This document shows, piece by piece, positions 58,881-64,000 of a stretch of DNA of 64,000 bases. Source of the stretch: Chaetorhynchus papuensis (taxonomy: Eukaryota; Chordata; Aves; Passeriformes; Rhipiduridae). A program made the position numbers and the translations under genes. Under the pieces are notes generated by a model that saw only the letters and a program-made list of their open reading frames with translations, ran no database searches and had not been told where the DNA came from. Location: the NCBI GenBank assembly GCA_013396525.1, contig VWYX01000257.1, positions 1 to 64,000 on the forward strand, read 5' to 3'. The first letter of the stretch is position 1; every line of letters starts with the position of its first letter.

Positions 58881-61800
58881 CATCCAAACCCCGGAGCATC
58901 TCCCAGAGCAGGGCTCCCGTAACACGTCAAGGCCCCCGGTGCAGCGAGGCTGAGGCTGGGTGCCTGCAGCTCCATGGACACCGACGGAACTGGAGGTACG
59001 TGGCTTCCCACACATCAGATCCCCACACATAACTGGCTGTGTATCCGTTTAGGATCCTGGTGTTTTAGGCACTGACATCGAAAAATGTTGCCATTGTCAG
59101 TAGGTCATTCTGTCCTGTTGTCTAGAGGTTAAAATGTTGCTGTGATGGAGCACAATAGGCCTTCATTTCTGTCAAATTATAGGCATATTTTGAAATATCA
59201 GGTCTTAACTATGTTAAAATATGCATTTTTTTCTTGTATGTGTAAGTGAGAATTATTCAAGATGATATCAGAATACTAAAGATAATTAAGCCATACATAT
59301 TTGCATATATATTATATATAACTAAATAAGTAAACACACACAAAAATCCTTAATTCAGATTAGTGTAACAGTCCTATTTAAAGTGATTGACCTAATAACA
59401 TTTGAGGAAAACACTCCTTTAATGTGTTTTTGCTTTATTTTATTTTTAAATCTGGAGCTTCATTATTTTTTCCGTATATTATTCCACATATTATTCCTTA
59501 ATGTTTTAGCATATCCTATCCTATCCATTGTTTAGATATCTAAGCAACAACATATGAATTCATCAGCCTAAACTAAACAAAAATGATTGTGTATTTGTTT
59601 ACATTTGTATGAAAGGAATGTTCTGAGGTATGCAGTGCTTGTGTTGTGACAGTTCATGTAAGATTCAGTATTACTGCTTTTTTATATAGTAATGCCATTT
59701 TTTTGTTATTTACATCTATCTGACATTCTTTCATGTGGTAGGTTCTTTCTCAGGAACTCAATTTAACTGTTATTTATTGATATATCATTGTCTTTGAAAG
59801 CTTCTACTGGCAGAATTTATTAAAAATCTGAATCAAAATCTGTAATGTGTTATGTATTATTCAAACAGACAACTTCTTCCTCCTTTAAGGCAGAAGTTTT
59901 AATGGGTTTCTTTTTGTCATGTTTTTGATGGGGTTGAGCTACAGACATAAGATTCAAATCTCATTGCTCCATCAGCATTTGACATGGAGTCTCTGGGTAC
60001 CTTCAGACAATTTCTTCTGTCCTCGTGGCCCTTAAGAATAAGGAGCAGGATTCCAGGTAAAACTTGGTTTGGTGTGACCAGGTCAGTGGGTGGCATAAAG
60101 CTGAAGGCAGTCACTTTCTGTGCAGTGGTGGCGCTGCAAGGGCAGCCACAACCCCGGCTTGTCCCCTCTGGCTCTTGCCTCTGCTTCATTTCTAAAATGT
60201 AAATAATTCACCTGCACACACAGAATCTCTGCAACGAGGCAAAACAAGAGAAACCAGCCCAGAAGGAAGCAGGTGCTTCCACCATGTGTATATTACTGAT
60301 TTACAATCTGTGCTACAGGGAACAGAAGCCAACTCTCCTTTCACCTAAAGAACCAATTTGAAAAACCAATCTTTCAAGTTTATCAGGCATTATCTGTAGA
60401 AACCTCTTATCCTTTGCAGACATTTTAGAGGTAAACTGGGAGTAAATTTTATTAAATTTGGACAATAAACCTTGTGCCACGTACTGAGGCTGGCTCTAAG
60501 CATTCTTATTTCTGCTGAACTTCCTGAAAAATCATCAAGTATCTTCTTTTCAGAGGTTATAAAAACTCGGGGTTGGTATTAAAATACCTCTTCCTCAAAA
60601 ACAAAACAAACCATCAAAAAAACCCCAGATAACTTTAAAAACCAGAAAACTTCACAAAGCAGGGCTGCCAGGAACAGAAAGGAGCCTCTGCAAGCCTTTC
60701 ATACCTCTGCTCTTCAGTGGGGCCAGGTTTGCTGAGCAGCAGCGACAATTCTTGAGAAGCAAATTATTCCTAGTTGGATGCAAAAGAGCTGGCAGTGGAA
60801 GTTATAACCAGGTGCCGAGCTTGAGCAACATGAAGGCTAAATGAGGGAGAGAAGCTTTTGACTTTTAAATGGAAATGGAAGAATGAGGCTATGCAGGAAG
60901 CAGGCGATAGCCTGGAACTGGATGGAAAATTGGTCTCACGAGCATAAGAAAATTCTTTTCCCTGTACTTTTTGAGGTATGAAATAACTGCCTTAAAAGCT
61001 TTCCTAGAGAAACTGCAATGAGAAGAGGAATTTAGAACATATAATTTGGTACTATCCCAAAATGCAGAAACATTGGTGGAAAATGGCAACTGTTACTAAA
61101 TTTATTATTGGAATTAAAAATAATAAATCTTTCCCACAGGAAATAATCTTAGGAATAGATAATGTAGAAATAGCAACCATTAAAACACACACACACCCTC
61201 CCCCCCCAAAAAAAAAGTGTAAAAATGTTTTTCCTGGCAGAGAGATTTGCTGCAGCAAGAACATGGAAATTGTGCCTTCTCTGTGTTTCTGTTTTGAGCA
61301 GTGAATGGGCAGTGGGCAGCTTTTTGTAAAAGCGGAGTCCTGGGTTCCATCTTACCAAAACAGACTGAGGATCTGATCTGTAAAGCTGGGGTCACAGTAG
61401 CTCCAGGCCTTGCACGGGAAACTGGAGCCTGGTGACACGGACAGCAGAGATTTGAACGGACTGACGGATGCACTGACACTGACACACCCCATCTCATCGC
61501 CATGACCCCAGAAAACCTCAGGTACTTGGACCCCTTGGCTGTTGTAAGAAAAGGGGAAATTGAATGTGCAAGGGGTACACATGGACAAAGGGAAATATCT
61601 GATCCTGTTAGGCCATGAGTGGCAGCCAGGAAAAGACTTTAAAGGTGGTCCAGCCTTGCTGCAGGCATGCAGTGGTTGCCCTATGGGGATGCACATGTTG
61701 GGGAGAACATTCCTGCACCTCCTGTTGGTCTCGCCCTTGTTGGGAGCACACAGCAGCCTTCCCAGGGAGTCCTGCTGGACAGGAGGGAGCCTGCAATGTC

Positions 61801-64000
61801 CTCACCCAGTGAGCCAGGCCCGCAGCTCTGGCTGCTGCTGTACAGGGAAGAGAGAGGCTGCATTGCCGCGTGCTCCCACACCGCCTCCGTCCCTGGGCTG
61901 CTTTAGAGCAAAACGGAGCAAGAGCTCACCATGATGCTGCTGGTTTGCCCAGCCAAGTGCCACAAAGGAGCTCACCAAGTGCCACCAAGTATAGCCACAG
62001 ATGGAAAGCTTTTCCCTTAAACTCCTGGCTGTGCTTGTGAAGGCCACATCAAATGTCCCATAAATATGCTTGTCATAAATAATAGTGCTTTTTTGTCTCC
62101 TGCTTTTATGCTGTTGGGCAGCTATGGATGAGGTTTTTTCCTTTCTTTCTTCAGGGCAACAGTTGGCTGCACAATTCTGCTCCTTTCCAAAGGGAGCACT
62201 GATAGCTTTCAGTGGCTGGAGGGGAAACTGAACTAGAAAGGAGAAGGATCTGCAGGTCACTCAGTAACATGGCAAAGTTAACCCAGTAAAGTGGGTTATC
62301 TTTAGTAATGCAAAATCTGAAAATGAAATCACTGCTCCTGAGGGCAGCCTCTCCTCAGCCTCTCCTGGTGGCCTCATGCTCTGATGAGTTACTGTATCTT
62401 CTTGATAGCTGCTTTCCATAGCATTCTTGGTCATTCTTGGCCTCAATAGCAGCAGTAAGCTCAGCTCAGCAACTGCCTGTGGCTTTTACTGATCTGATGC
62501 CAATTCCAAAGTAATTAATTACACTAAAGAGACCTGATCATGCTCAACAGTACAGCCAGCAAAAAGGAAAGGAGGGAATACACATTTACCTTTTATGTAA
62601 CTTTGCTACTGGGACCTTGGCACAAGGACAAAAGCGTGTGTTGGCACATTCTTATGAAAGGCACAGTTGTCCAAAACTTCACAGGTGTGTTCTCCAGCTA
62701 TTTATATGTTTGCTTTTGCCTCAACATTGAAGGATGGGTAAGAGGTTTTTTTGTTTGGTTTTCTAGGCATAAAATCTAACAGGTAAGAAAGGTCAAAATT
62801 CAGCTTCAAAAGTACTTGTGTAGAGTGTGGTTTAACCTGATGTTATGATGGAACTCCAACAAAAGAAAGGTTTTTTTTATAGGAGGAACTCACTTGGCTG
62901 CAGATATCCAAACCGACTGGGGACTGTCAGGAGGAGCAGTGGGCACCAAGGCTGGCTTTACAGCTGGATCTGCTTTGGCTGGGACCAGGGGTGAACAAAC
63001 AATAGCAGCACAGAAATGCCAGTTGGCAGAGACCTCTGGAGATCTGCTATCCGACCTCCAACTCACCGTGGGCTGCAGGCCACGCTGGCTCTGGCCAGCC
63101 AGACTTTTGTCCAGGAAAAGCCTCCAGGGATGGCACATCCTCCCCCAGCACAAGGACCTCAGGCTGAATGGAGCAGGAGATGGGTGTCAGCAGCCAGACC
63201 TGCTGGTCTCCAAGCCTTTGGGAGCCTGGCTTTGGGGGTTGCGTGGTTCTTGGCATTGTGGCCCTGCACAGAAGCCTCATCTCACCGAGTGTTGTACCGT
63301 GGCTGCAGGAATGCATGGACAGACAGCGCCCAGCCAAAAGATCCTGAAAGAAAGTACGGCTAAAGGGCTGCATGAAGGAGTCTGAAGCTGTTGAGGTGTT
63401 GGGGCACAGACCACCCTGGCTGTTTCCCAGCCTTTGCCCAGCACTGAGGAGAGCCGTGCACAGCCAGAACACAACTCTCACCTGAAAGGAGCCCATTTCA
63501 GAAAATGTCCACCCACACAGCTGTAGGTAAATGAGGTGACTGCCACATATCAGGCACCTTTTCACAGACAGAAGTGCCAGATAAATGGCAGAGCACTAGT
63601 AGGAATGATGGTGATCTGCAAGCCTGGTGGGACACTCATGGCATGTCACCAAGGGGAGTGATAACACCTTTTCTATATCCATCTTCTCAAGGTGCACCTT
63701 TTCCCCACTGTGCAGAGGGACTGTATCACTGACACGTCAGTGCTCTGCCCCCCAAATACTTAATTCTGCAAGAATTATCTAAATAAAAGTATCTCCCAGA
63801 AGAACATTGTCTTTCCGTTCCCAGGGATCGGCTGGGGACAGGCTGTTTCCCTCAGGGAACTCTATTTGTGTTGCTGAAGACCAAATCCCTGGGCAGAAGG
63901 AGGCAAATTCAAATCCATAGTGGGTTTTCTTTTCCCAAAGAAAACACTTCACATAGGAAAATATTGGTTTGACAAAATGGAAATATTTTGGGGGAACTTA
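58881..64000. other. Downstream intergenic DNA, no gene supported
   Basis: 5.1 kb with AT-rich (59.1-60 kb) and moderately GC-rich (61.3-62, 62.9-63.5 kb) parts. It includes AATAAA at 60464 and ATTAAA at 59819, and a C/A homopolymer cluster near 61200. ORFs up to 172 codons occur, but they overlap on both strands and show no recognisable domains. In human the neighbour on this side is XPO4; no XPO4 exon was recognised. Confidence 0.4.
62985..63140 (-). mobile_element. Possible degenerate CR1 fragment
   Basis: GTTGGCAGAGACCTCTGGAG followed by CCGACCTCCAACTCA, and CCTCCAGGGATGGCACATCC further on, resemble the reverse complement of a CR1 3' region. The match is weak and the tail is not clear. 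Confidence 0.3.

Noticed and set aside
58538..59032. 164- and 153-codon repetitive ORFs on both strands
   Set aside because: They are translations of the minisatellite, kept open by unit lengths of 30 and 33 bp.
62890..63565. 163- to 172-codon ORFs as a novel downstream gene
   Set aside because: They overlap on opposite strands, lack recognisable domains, and partly cover a possible degenerate CR1 fragment.
1..64000. CRISPR arrays, prokaryotic operons, integrative phage elements
   Set aside because: The window is vertebrate nuclear DNA; no such arrays or operons were seen.

Overview
This is 64 kb of vertebrate, almost certainly avian, nuclear DNA. Four or more 5'-truncated CR1 LINE copies end in the CR1 octamer tail (ATTCTATG or ATTCTGTG). 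One SINE has a tRNA-Ile-like head joined to a CR1-like tail, which resembles the songbird family TguSINE1 and points to a passerine. The window carries one recognisable protein-coding gene, LATS2, a Hippo-pathway serine/threonine kinase, lying complete on the + strand.

Layout. Bases 1-10.2 kb are upstream intergenic DNA with CR1 copies, an old endogenous-retrovirus-type LTR (minus strand, about 1.14-2.23 kb) and a previously unlabelled 0.96-kb element with 37-bp terminal inverted repeats flanked by TA (4.09-5.05 kb). A CpG island at about 10.24-11.24 kb is the LATS2 promoter and non-coding exon 1. Coding exons are at 15010-15348, 47324-47456, 49359-50896, 53616-54198, 54814-54996, 56200-56306 and 57060-57554. 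Every junction uses GT-AG and the reading frame is continuous: 3378 nt, 1125 residues plus a stop. Intron 2 alone is 32 kb, splits the UBA domain, and holds the SINE and a frameshifted CR1 ORF2 remnant. The 3' UTR follows 57554. Beyond it lies intergenic DNA with a higher-order GC-rich minisatellite at 58.67-58.88 kb; no further gene could be supported to 64 kb.

Protein. The product has the expected vertebrate LATS2 order: N-terminal conserved block, UBA, long Ser/Pro/Gln-rich linker with a single PPPY motif, MOB1-binding helical region, NDR/LATS-type AGC kinase with the insert before the T-loop, and C-terminal hydrophobic motif. Lys734, Asp828, Asp846, T-loop Ser909 and hydrophobic-motif Thr1078 are all intact. 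From Ser909 on, numbering is offset by +37 from the human protein.

Regulation. Three GGAATG (TEAD-type) motifs and one TCACGTG E-box lie within about 65 bp in the CpG island, which fits the known YAP/TAZ-TEAD feedback onto LATS2. The leader contains several upstream AUGs, including a start-stop and a weak overlapping uORF. The 3' UTR has two perfect 8-mer sites for the miR-302/372 seed and one for miR-367/25/92, arranged around the only canonical poly(A) signal within 2 kb. No wholly new gene system is evident. The most novel items are the TIR element, the promoter and UTR regulatory clusters, and the minisatellite.
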